7,085 bases of DNA from the NCBI GenBank assembly GCA_020851855.1, contig JADZBY010000498.1, positions 1 through 7,085 of the forward strand, written 5' to 3'. The notes beneath the pieces were generated by a model. It was not told the origin of the DNA and searched no databases. It saw only the letters and a list, made by a program, of their open reading frames with translations. Within the stretch, counting starts at the first letter, position 1; every line of letters starts with the position of its first letter. A program made the position numbers and the translations under genes. This stretch comes from Anaerolineae bacterium (GTDB taxonomy: Bacteria > Chloroflexota > Anaerolineae > Aggregatilineales > UBA2796). Below are positions 1 to 4,926 of the stretch, piece after piece.

Positions 1-329
1 ACGCCGTCTTCGATCTTGCCGGTGAAGGGGTCCCATTCCCACTCGTGCGGGTCGCCGACGCCCACCGTGTCGATGTGGCTGTCGTAGAGCAGCGTGATCG
101 GGCCGTCCCCGATGCGCCCCAGGATATTGCCCATCCGGTCAAAGCGCACCTCGTCAAAGCCCAGGGCGCGCATCTCGGCGGCGGCGCGCTCCCCGACGGG
201 GCCGATCTGGCTGTCTGCGCTGGGGATGGCGCACAGCTCACGCAAGAACTGGATGAGGACCTCGCGCTTTTCGGCCACGCGCGCCTGGATGGTCTGGACA
301 AGGGCGGGGGTAATCGGGGTCGGGGACAT
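1..329 (-). CDS. M20 family metallopeptidase, YgeY-like (N-terminal part; 3' end off window)
   Basis: The reading frame begins at an ATG at 329-327 and stays open to the window edge, giving 109 residues. An AGGAG Shine-Dalgarno lies 8 nt upstream. The protein starts MSPTPITPALVQ and has an amphipathic N-terminal helix, then ELCAIPSADSQIGPVGERAAAEM, the usual opening of M20 zinc amidohydrolases. The segment DSHIDTVGVGDPHEWEWDPF (residues 83-102) holds the first metal-ligand motif HxD (H85, D87), followed by the GDP..W..DPF pattern that I associate with the YgeY/acetylornithine-deacetylase-like branch. Such enzymes are cytosolic hydrolases of amide or peptide bonds in small substrates; the exact substrate cannot be told from this fragment. 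The remaining ligands, the dimerisation domain and the C-terminus lie left of position 1. The gene follows tRNA-Phe on the same strand with a terminator between them, and I see no promoter of its own. Confidence 0.9.
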   Translation of the reverse strand, partial: MSPTPITPALVQTIQARVAEKREVLIQFLRELCAIPSADSQIGPVGERAAAEMRALGFDEVRFDRMGNILGRIGDGPITLLYDSHIDTVGVGDPHEWEWDPFTGKIEDG

Positions 330-362
330 GACGATCTCTCCTTCGTTTCTGGCCGGAGTCGC

Positions 363-399
363 AAAAAAAGCCGCCATAAGCATTTCCACTTACGACGGC
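363..399 (-). terminator. Intrinsic terminator of tRNA-Phe
   Basis: On the minus strand GCCGTCGTAAG (399-389) pairs with CTTATGGCGGC (380-370), an 11-bp stem with two G-T wobbles. The loop is 8 nt, and the stem is followed directly by seven T residues (369-363). It begins 7 nt after the tRNA discriminator base. This is a textbook Rho-independent terminator. It sits 33 nt before the start codon of the peptidase gene, so it could also act as an attenuator for that gene. Confidence 0.92.
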
Positions 400-406
400 C
401 TGCGTG

Positions 407-479
407 TGCCGAGGGCCGGACTCGGACCGGCGACACCTGCATTTTCAGTGCAGTGCTCTACCAGCTGAGCTACCTCGGC
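407..479 (-). tRNA. tRNA-Phe, anticodon GAA
   Basis: The minus strand folds into a full 73-nt cloverleaf. The acceptor arm pairs GCCGAGG (479-473) with CCTCGGC (414-408), and the discriminator is A at 407. The D arm is GCTC/GAGC with loop AGCTGGTA. The anticodon arm is CTGCA/TGCAG with loop CTGAAAA, placing GAA at 446-444. The variable loop is GTGTC. The T arm is GCCGG/CCGGC with loop TCCGAGT. All stems are fully paired. The 3' CCA is not encoded (the next bases read CAC), so it would be added after transcription. One departure from consensus is C in place of T at position 55 (coordinate 425), the usual pseudouridine of the T loop. The gene has its own promoter and terminator. Confidence 0.97.
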
Positions 480-523
480 GGTACGGGCGGCGCTCTGCGG
501 GAAGCGCGACGCCAATGAGGGGA

Positions 524-551
524 ATTATGCCGCACATTGGGCGAATGTCAA
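524..551 (-). promoter_or_regulatory. Sigma-70-type promoter of tRNA-Phe
   Basis: On the minus strand there is a perfect -35 box TTGACA (551-546), a 16-nt spacer and a -10 box CATAAT (529-524, five of six matches to TATAAT). Transcription would start near 517, about 38 nt before the tRNA 5' end, leaving a short leader for RNase P to remove. The match quality fits a strong stable-RNA promoter. Confidence 0.85.
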
Positions 552-619
552 GGTGGAAGCTGAGGCGCGCCAGGGCAATCGCATCAAAATCCGCCGTTAA
601 GGCAGGCAGCAGGAAAACA

Positions 620-797
620 CCTCACCCCCTGACCCCCTCTCCACGCGGAGTACCGCGTAGCGAGGGGAAGCACGCGCCGGCATGGCAGCCGATCTCCCCT
701 CTCCATGCCGTCGGGGTCCCCGACCGGGTCCCCATTGAACGCAAGCGTTCAATGGGTGGTCTGGGGTGGCGGACATGGAGAGGGGCCGGGGGTGAGG
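620..797. repeat. Palindromic core repeat, copy 1 (CCTCACCCCC...GGGGGTGAGG)
   Basis: The ends are inverted repeats of each other (CCTCACCCCC at 620-629, GGGGGTGAGG at 788-797). Inside are several hairpins. ACGCGG/CCGCGT with loop AGTA lies at 643-658. CGGCATGG (678-685) pairs with CCATGCCG (703-710). CCCCTCTCCATG (696-707) pairs with CATGGAGAGGGG (774-785), 12 bp perfect. A 12-bp perfect stem lies at 731-756. The same ends and the same ACGCGGAGTACCGCGT hairpin recur at 4953-5233. No credible coding sequence is present. Confidence 0.85.
731..756. repeat. Perfect 12-bp-arm palindrome
   Basis: CCCATTGAACGC (731-742) is the exact reverse complement of GCGTTCAATGGG (745-756), separated by only AA. 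It forms the innermost hairpin of the 620-797 core. No T tract follows on either strand, so it does not look like a simple terminator. Confidence 0.9.
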
Positions 798-846
798 ACG
801 TTTTGATGCGATAGCCCTGTGAGGCGTGTCGGCGTTTGATCCGCCA

Positions 847-1230
847 TCACATCGCGCCGAACTGAGTCAGCGAGAGTAAATTGCCGTCCGGATCGTTGAA
901 CCACGCTACGAGCGTATCGTCACCCGCGCGCCACACCCCAAGTTCATCCTGTGGAATACCCTCGATGCGACGCATGGTGATGCCCTTTGCGGCCAGGGCG
1001 CTGATGGTGGCCCGAATGTCCCGGACCTGCCAACCCAGCACCGTGAAGGGTTGCGGTTGGAAGCGCTCGACCTTCTGTATTCGCAGCATGACGCCGTTTG
1101 CCTCGAAGACGAGCGCAAAGGGTTCATCGCTGAGAAGCTGCAATCCCAGGCTGTCGCGGTAAAAAGCCTGGGCGCGTTCCGGATCCGTCGTGGCGACAAA
1201 GGCCATCATGGCGGCGCGAGCAAGTGACAT
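847..1230 (-). CDS. VOC superfamily (glyoxalase/bleomycin-resistance fold) protein
   Basis: The product is 127 residues, the normal length for a single VOC domain of two beta-alpha-beta-beta-beta modules. The first module contains FVATTDPERAQAFYRDSLGL (residues 11-30) and VFEANGVMLRIQKV (41-54). The second contains TVLGWQVRDIRATISALAAKGI (63-84), then QDELGVWRAGDDTLVAWFNDPDGNLLSLTQ (94-123), where DPDGN is the family signature. The usual metal ligands (His or Glu on the first strand, His at the start of module two, Glu at the end) appear replaced: F11, W67 and Q123 stand near those positions. A binding or non-metal role is therefore likelier than a glyoxalase I activity. The start at 1230 is chosen because AAGGA precedes it at 7-nt spacing; Met8 and Met9 are alternatives. 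It is divergent from the GNAT gene. Substrate unknown. Confidence 0.9.
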   Translation of the reverse strand: MSLARAAMMAFVATTDPERAQAFYRDSLGLQLLSDEPFALVFEANGVMLRIQKVERFQPQPFTVLGWQVRDIRATISALAAKGITMRRIEGIPQDELGVWRAGDDTLVAWFNDPDGNLLSLTQFGAM

Positions 1231-1256
1231 GGGCTTTTCCTTGTGCCTGGTCGGGC

Positions 1257-1262
1257 AGTATA
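1257..1262 (-). promoter_or_regulatory. Possible -10 box of the VOC gene
   Basis: TATACT is read on the minus strand at 1262-1257, placing a start near 1250 and a leader of about 20 nt before the ATG at 1230. No convincing -35 box is found at 16-18 nt spacing, so the call is weak. Confidence 0.35.
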
Positions 1263-1345
1263 GCCCAACAACTGTAATGCGTATCTGCTGTGGCGCAACC
1301 CCAGTTCTCGCGGTGAGCGGTTCGCCCCCAATCCCGCCGGGCGAG

Positions 1346-1351
1346 TATACT
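1346..1351 (+). promoter_or_regulatory. Possible -10 box of the GNAT gene
   Basis: TATACT on the plus strand gives a start near 1358 and a leader of about 25 nt before the ATG at 1383. The best upstream hexamer, TTCGCC at 1321-1326, is 19 nt away and a poor match. Both divergent genes thus show the same -10 hexamer but no clear -35 box. Confidence 0.35.
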
Positions 1352-1382
1352 CAGCAGGGAGCACGGCGCGCGGGGGGCGAAA

Positions 1383-2138
1383 ATGGCCTTTCATCGAAAC
1401 TGGGTCAGTCTGTTCGAGGTCATGCCGCGTTACCTGCCCGAAGCGAAGTCGTGGTGGGAAGATGGCGTCTTCATCGGCATCACCGGCCTGGGATTGGCCA
1501 CCTTCAACGCCGCAATCCTCGAAGACGAGCAGCTCATCACCGTGGACCGGCTCGAAGCCTTTGCGGCCACCTTCCGGGACAGCCACATGCCCTATTCCGT
1601 GCAGCTCTTCAGCCACGATCTGCATCCGCCCGCCGAGTCGCTGCTGGGCGAACTGGGCTATCTGCGCGCCTTCGCCGACCCGTTGCGCGTGCGCGAAGGG
1701 CCGCTCATGGCCTATGCGGCCAACCGCACCGTGAAAATCCGCCGCGTGGAGACGGACGAGGACCGCTATCACTTCGGGCGGGTGCTGATGCGCGCCTTCG
1801 ACCTGGTCCCGTCGGCGCAGGACCTGATCGACTTGATGCTGCGCATGGACGAGGGCTTTCACGTGCTGGCCTGGATGTACGGGCGGGCGGTCGGCGCAGG
1901 CACGCTCATCGCGGCGGGCGGTGTGGCGGGCGTGTACAACGTGGCGACCGTGCCCTCGGCGCGCCGCCAGGGCGTGGCGGCTGCCGTGATGGCGGCGCTG
2001 CACGAGCGGGCGCTGGAAATGGGCTATCCGGGCACGGCGCTGGCCTCGTCGTCGATGGGCATCCCGCTCTATGACCGGCTCGGCTACCGGCCCGACGGCT
2101 TCCAGTTCGCCTGGGTCCCGATGTTCGACGGCATGTAG
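1383..2138 (+). CDS. GNAT family N-acetyltransferase with N-terminal extension
   Basis: The 251-residue protein has a C-terminal GNAT domain (about 116-251). Motif A, the acetyl-CoA pyrophosphate-binding loop, reads VYNVATVPSARRQGVAAAVM (184-203), with R194-x-x-G197-x-A199 fitting the Q/R-x-x-G-x-G/A rule. Motif B reads MGIPLYDRLGYRPDGFQF (225-242), with Y230 and Y235. The first 115 residues (WWEDGVFIGITGLGLATFNAAIL, then an acidic and aromatic stretch) look like a degenerate first GNAT-like half, as in tandem GNAT proteins, but lack a recognisable motif A. The family transfers acetyl from acetyl-CoA to amines; the substrate here is unknown. The gene is divergent from the VOC gene and convergent with the small basic protein gene, 18 bp apart. 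The start is chosen because it is the first Met with a plausible -10 box upstream; the purine-rich GGGGGGCGAAA leader is only a weak ribosome site. Confidence 0.9.
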   Translation: MAFHRNWVSLFEVMPRYLPEAKSWWEDGVFIGITGLGLATFNAAILEDEQLITVDRLEAFAATFRDSHMPYSVQLFSHDLHPPAESLLGELGYLRAFADPLRVREGPLMAYAANRTVKIRRVETDEDRYHFGRVLMRAFDLVPSAQDLIDLMLRMDEGFHVLAWMYGRAVGAGTLIAAGGVAGVYNVATVPSARRQGVAAAVMAALHERALEMGYPGTALASSSMGIPLYDRLGYRPDGFQFAWVPMFDGM

Positions 2139-2156
2139 TGCGGGTTGGCCCGGCAA

Positions 2157-2489
2157 TCAGGCCATCACAGCGGCCTGTTGCGGCTTCTCACGCAGGTGTT
2201 CGGGCAGCGGGTCCACGCGCGCCTCTTCGTAGCGGAAACGGGTGCGCCGCAAGCCGAGGTAATTGGCCGCGCCCGTTATCACGCGCCGCTCCACGAGGGT
2301 AATGCGCAGGCCGAGCGTGGGCAGCGTGTAGCGGGTCTGGATTTCGCCATCGGCCACGGACACACGGTAGAAGTCCAGGCGGCGTCTCTTGTCCAGGCCG
2401 CGAATATAGCCCTTCGCCCGCGCAAAGCGCATCTTGATGAGCTTCTGCGCCAGGTCGCGCATCTCGACCTCGCCCATAATGACCGGCAT
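2157..2489 (-). CDS. Small basic protein of unknown function
   Basis: I do not recognise this family. The 110-residue product begins MPVIMGEVEMRDLAQKLIKM. A very basic helix-like stretch follows (residues 16-37, KLIKMRFARAKGYIRGLDKRRR), then what looks like a strand-rich segment (38-91) with TRYTLPTLGLRITLVERRV and RTRFRYEEARV, and a Pro/Gln-rich tail. There is no signal peptide, membrane segment or cysteine pair. The start at 2489 is preferred because GGGAG lies 7 nt upstream and an extended -10 box (TGCTAAAAT) lies 42-50 nt upstream of the ATG. The longer frame up to 2693 would run through the promoter and into palindromic repeats, so the upstream part is unlikely to be coding. The basic charge would suit a nucleic-acid or ribosome partner, but that is only a guess. 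It is convergent with the GNAT gene. Confidence 0.7.
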   Translation of the reverse strand: MPVIMGEVEMRDLAQKLIKMRFARAKGYIRGLDKRRRLDFYRVSVADGEIQTRYTLPTLGLRITLVERRVITGAANYLGLRRTRFRYEEARVDPLPEHLREKPQQAAVMA

Positions 2490-2530
2490 GTTGCAGCTCC
2501 CACACAGGACGGAATGAGGATACGGGCGAG

Positions 2531-2539
2531 ATTTTAGCA
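2531..2539 (-). promoter_or_regulatory. Extended -10 promoter of the small basic protein gene
   Basis: TGCTAAAAT on the minus strand fits the extended -10 form TGnTATAAT with one mismatch in the hexamer. No good -35 box is seen, which extended -10 promoters often do without. The start would be near 2524, giving a leader of about 35 nt. Confidence 0.55.
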
Positions 2540-2586
2540 TGGCGGTGGGCGAAATGCGAGATGGATTGGGCCTCATCCCAGGATAA

Positions 2587-2648
2587 CGCTTCAGGCGCGA
2601 ACACCAACGCCCCGCGCTGAAGCACGGGGCTAAGACTACGAAGCCCTG
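2587..2648. repeat. REP-like palindromes upstream of the tandem repeat
   Basis: GCTTCAGGCGC (2588-2598) can pair, with one bulged G, with GCGCTGAAGC (about 2613-2622). An alternative stem joins GCCCCG to CGGGGC around loop bases CGCTGAAGCA. AGCCCT near 2642-2647 can pair with AGGGCT near 2679-2684. These are short GC-rich intergenic palindromes of REP type, with no coding potential of note. Confidence 0.6.
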
Positions 2649-2872
2649 CCGGGCTGAAGGGCGTATCGCGGCAGCCCGAAGGGCTTTATCCACTCAGCCC
2701 GGTCGCTTCAGCGCCGGGCGTCGTCAGGGCAATCGGTTTCAAGATGTGCGGGCTGAGGCAGTCCGGGCTGAAGGGCGTATCGCGGCAGCCCGAAGGGCTG
2801 TGTCCACTCAGCCCGGTCGCTTCAGCGCCGGGCGTCGTCAGGGCAATCAGTTTCAAGATGTGCGGGCTGAGG
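2649..2872. repeat. Tandem duplication, two copies of a 114-bp unit
   Basis: Positions 2649-2758 and 2763-2872 match at 107 of 110 bases, a period of 114. The differences are two in the TTAT/GTGT stretch after AAGGGCT and one G/A in the CAGGGCAATC(G/A)GTTTC stretch. Each unit carries a hairpin GCCCGG-T-CGC/GCG-CCGGGC (2697-2719 in the first copy) and GGGCT/AGCCC inverted arms (about 2651-2678). With the preceding palindromes it fills the gene-free stretch 2540-2877. Reading frames cross it, but none has support. Confidence 0.92.
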
Positions 2873-2877
2873 GCGGT

Positions 2878-2906
2878 TTGTCCGCCGGCCCGATTGGCGG
2901 TACATT
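2878..2906 (+). promoter_or_regulatory. Probable promoter of the aldo/keto reductase gene
   Basis: TTGTCC (2878-2883) and TACATT (2901-2906) are 17 nt apart, each matching four of six consensus bases. A start near 2913 gives a leader of about 40 nt to the ATG at 2953. The -35 box begins 6 bp after the end of the tandem repeat. Confidence 0.5.
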
Positions 2907-2952
2907 CTCGCTGCTGTGCGCCTGTTCATATCCCCTGGAAAGGACGAATTTC

Positions 2953-3939
2953 ATGGAATACCGCCAGCTTGGACGCACCGATATGCGCGTGGCCACCATC
3001 AGCTTTGGCGCATGGGCCATCGGCGGCACGTGGGGACCTGTGCAGGACGAGGAATCGCTCGCCGCGCTGCACAAAGCTATCGACATGGGCGTCAACTTCA
3101 TCGACACGGCGGACGTGTACGGCGACGGGCGGAGCGAGCGGCTTATCGCCCGGCTGCGCCGCGAGCGGCCCCGCGACACGATTTACGTTGCCACGAAAGC
3201 CGGACGCCGCCTGCCCACCCAGACGCCGGAAGGCTATAGCCGCGACAACCTGACCGGCTGGATCGAGCGCAGCCTGAAGAACCTCGACGTCGAGGCGCTT
3301 GACCTGCTCCAGCTGCACTGCCCGCACCCGCGCGTGTACGACATGCCGGAAGTGTTCGGCATCCTCGACGATCTCGTCGCGGCGGGCAAGCTGCGCTATT
3401 ACGGCGTCAGTGTGGAAACCGTCGAAGAGGCGATGAAGGCCATCCGCTACCCGAACGTGCAGACGGTGCAGATCATCTTCAACATGTTCCGGCTCAAGCC
3501 CGCCGATGTGTTCTTCCCGGCGGCCAAAGCGGCGCAGGTCGGCATACTGGCGCGCGTGCCGCTGGCCAGCGGGCTGCTGACCGGTAAGCTGACCGCGCAA
3601 TCGTCCTTCGCGCCCGACGATCACCGCACCTTCAACCGCAACGGCGAGTCGTTCGATAAGGGCGAGACATTCTCCGGCGTGCCCTATGAGCGGGGCTTGC
3701 AGGCGGTCGAGGCGCTCAAGGCGCTCAAGCCGGACGGCATGACCATGTCGCAGTTCGCGCTGCGCTGGATTCTGATGTTCGACGCGGTGACGTGCGCCAT
3801 TCCGGGCGCGAAGAACATCCAGCAGGAAGAGGACAACGCTCGCGCCGCCGCTCTGCCGCCACTCTCCGACGCGGTGATGCAGGGCGTGCAGCGTGTGTAC
3901 GATGAATACATCCGGGCCGAGGTGCATCACCTCTGGTAA
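2953..3939 (+). CDS. Aldo/keto reductase
   Basis: The 328-residue product is a full-length single-domain (beta/alpha)8 aldo/keto reductase, which reduces aldehydes or ketones with NAD(P)H in the cytosol. It opens MEYRQLGRTDMRVATISFGAW, typical of the oxidoreductase branch that includes IolS and YhdN. The catalytic tetrad is complete: D51 and Y56 in FIDTADVYGDGRSE, K82 in VATKAG, and H122 in LQLHCPHP. The C-terminal cofactor segment reads CAIPGAKNIQQEEDNARAAALPPLS (281-305), with the conserved PGAKN..Q..N pattern. The start at 2953 has GGAAAGGA 8 nt upstream. A start at 2746 would add 69 residues translated from the tandem repeat and promoter, and is rejected. The gene stands alone; its last 13 bp overlap the end of the convergent primase gene. 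Substrate unknown. Confidence 0.96.
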   Translation: MEYRQLGRTDMRVATISFGAWAIGGTWGPVQDEESLAALHKAIDMGVNFIDTADVYGDGRSERLIARLRRERPRDTIYVATKAGRRLPTQTPEGYSRDNLTGWIERSLKNLDVEALDLLQLHCPHPRVYDMPEVFGILDDLVAAGKLRYYGVSVETVEEAMKAIRYPNVQTVQIIFNMFRLKPADVFFPAAKAAQVGILARVPLASGLLTGKLTAQSSFAPDDHRTFNRNGESFDKGETFSGVPYERGLQAVEALKALKPDGMTMSQFALRWILMFDAVTCAIPGAKNIQQEEDNARAAALPPLSDAVMQGVQRVYDEYIRAEVHHLW

Positions 3940-4883
3940 GCGCTGGCGCTGGCCTTCGCGCCGGACTCGAGGCCTGCGGGCAGCGGCACGCCCAGCGCGC
4001 GGCACAACTGGCCGGGCGAGATGCTGCCGTGTTTGCCCCAGCAGCGGCCCCAACCCGTCTCGGCGTTGTAGCTGAAGTGCATACCGGGCCGGTCCACCTG
4101 GTGCGGGAAGGGGCAGCGCGCTGCGATGTAGCCGTTGCCCCGCGCCCGCCCGTCCAGAAGCTCAAAGACGGCGTCGGTCAAAGCGCCACGCAGGCTGTGC
4201 ATCTCGTCCTGGCTCCAGGGGCGGAATGCGGCGAATGGCGCGTACAGCCGGCGGCGTCTGGCTGGCATCCCGAGCCGGGCATAGGCTTCGAAGTCGGAGA
4301 GCGGGTAACAGCGCTCCGGGTGGTGCTGCTCCAGGGTGCACATCGCGCCCGCACGGCCCGGTTTCGTATTGCGCGTGCCGGGTAACCTCATGCTGTGCGC
4401 CACGCTGATGGCCGGGTCGCCGCCCAGGCGCAGTGCGAGGCCGTGGATGATGCGGTCTGCGAGGCTCAGGTCGGTGGTGGGCGTGTCCAGAAACCAATAG
4501 GCGTGGTAGCCGCGCCCGGTGTGCACGATGCTGCTGGCCGGTATCTCGAAGAAGCCGAGCTGCCAGCGGCCCATGTCGGCGTCGTCGATGTCCACGAAGA
4601 GCGCCGGCAGCGAGATCAGGTCGCACTTGCCGCCGCGCCCCCAGCGGCCCAGGTTCGTTTTGCGCAGCGCGACGCCAAAATAGGCCCCCCAGCCGCGCGC
4701 ATTGGCCCGCATCAGCCGCGACGCCGTCCGTTCAAGGCCGCCCACGTCGCCCAGCCGCACATGGCGCGAGGGCGTGGGACGGTTTCCGGCGGGATGGATG
4801 GCCGTCAGCGTCAGGTAACCGACCTCATCCGGCCCATAGCCCGCGAAACAATCGTTCAGGAAGGTTCGAGTCTCTGGAAGCAC
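3927..4883 (-). CDS. AEP-superfamily primase-like protein with C-terminal zinc-finger-like segment
   Basis: The 318-residue product carries the marks of the archaeo-eukaryotic primase fold as in RepB-type plasmid and phage primases. Motif I is ALFVDIDDAD (D98, D100), motif II is HTGRGYHAYWFLD (H127), and motif III is GDPAISVAHSMRLPGTRNTKPG (D156, with the RLPGTRN signature at 166-172). After a basic linker, residues 250-298 resemble a CHC2 zinc finger: C257-PFP-H261 ... ETGWGR-C281-WGK-H285-GSISPGQLCRALGV. The pattern is C-x3-H...C-x3-H rather than the usual Cys-rich form. It may synthesise primers or be a catalytically reduced relative; no helicase domain or partner is in view. The start is GTG at 4883, preceded by GGAG at 7-nt spacing and a perfect extended -10. 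An ATG 13 nt upstream is out of frame. Such genes are usual on plasmids and phages, hinting at acquired DNA. Confidence 0.85.
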   Translation of the reverse strand: MLPETRTFLNDCFAGYGPDEVGYLTLTAIHPAGNRPTPSRHVRLGDVGGLERTASRLMRANARGWGAYFGVALRKTNLGRWGRGGKCDLISLPALFVDIDDADMGRWQLGFFEIPASSIVHTGRGYHAYWFLDTPTTDLSLADRIIHGLALRLGGDPAISVAHSMRLPGTRNTKPGRAGAMCTLEQHHPERCYPLSDFEAYARLGMPARRRRLYAPFAAFRPWSQDEMHSLRGALTDAVFELLDGRARGNGYIAARCPFPHQVDRPGMHFSYNAETGWGRCWGKHGSISPGQLCRALGVPLPAGLESGAKASASAYQR

Positions 4884-4917
4884 GCTCCTTCTCCATCTGA
4901 CCTGACTCCCTGAGTAG

Positions 4918-4926
4918 ATTATAGCA
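4918..4926 (-). promoter_or_regulatory. Extended -10 promoter of the primase-like gene
   Basis: TGCTATAAT on the minus strand is a perfect TGnTATAAT extended -10. The hexamer 17 nt upstream (TTCCTC) is a poor -35. The start would be near 4911, with a leader of about 27 nt. GAAC-ACTT-GTGC lies just upstream (4935-4924) and overlaps the TGC of the box; the palindrome TTCTAGAA is at 4933-4940. Either could bind a regulator. Confidence 0.75.

Larger units (their letters stand above)
561..829. mobile_element. MITE-like non-autonomous element with terminal inverted repeats and flanking direct repeats
   Basis: The proposed element spans 571-819. Its ends are inverted repeats: CAGGGCAATCGCATCAAAA (571-589) matches the reverse complement of 801-819 at 18 of 19 positions. 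Immediately outside lie tgaggcgcgc (561-570) and tgaggcgtgt (820-829), a direct repeat identical at 8 of 10 positions, as expected of an aged target-site duplication. There is no transposase, and the inside is built of nested palindromes: 620-797 begins CCTCACCCCC and ends GGGGGTGAGG. The left arm carries about 28 extra bases (590-617) absent from the right arm. A target duplication near 10 bp would suit IS4-like transposases, but the parent family is not identified. It sits 19 bp upstream of the tRNA-Phe -35 box. Together with the tRNA promoter it accounts for the gene-free stretch 480-846. Confidence 0.7.

Noticed and set aside
330..399. T-box or other riboswitch before the peptidase gene
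   Set aside because: No T-box sequence or specifier-loop architecture; the hairpin is fully explained as the tRNA terminator.
404..814. Protein-coding frame across the tRNA and the MITE-like element
   Set aside because: It reads through a tRNA gene on the other strand and through palindromic repeats; no homology is visible.
1190..2074. 294-codon plus-strand frame overlapping the GNAT gene in another frame
   Set aside because: Gly/Arg/Ala-rich shadow frame that starts inside the divergent VOC gene.
1206..2156. Long open frame on the minus strand opposite the GNAT gene
   Set aside because: Rich in His, Arg and Ala with no family motif; it mirrors the codon bias of the GNAT gene, which has clear motifs.
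2490..2693. N-terminal extension of the small basic protein
   Set aside because: The stretch contains the extended -10 box and REP-like palindromes, and the ATG at 2489 has a GGGAG site.
2649..2872. CRISPR array
   Set aside because: There are only two units of 114 bp placed end to end, with no short repeat and variable spacer pattern.
2746..2952. N-terminal extension of the aldo/keto reductase by 69 residues
   Set aside because: It would be encoded by the tandem repeat and the likely promoter; the Met at 2953 has a good Shine-Dalgarno and the usual family N-terminus.
2926..4053. 375-codon open frame on the minus strand opposite the aldo/keto reductase
   Set aside because: Low-complexity Arg/His/Val composition typical of a high-GC antisense frame; the plus-strand gene has a complete catalytic tetrad.
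4395..4913. Plus-strand frame opposite the primase-like gene
   Set aside because: No motifs and no ribosome site; it crosses the perfect extended -10 region of the real gene.
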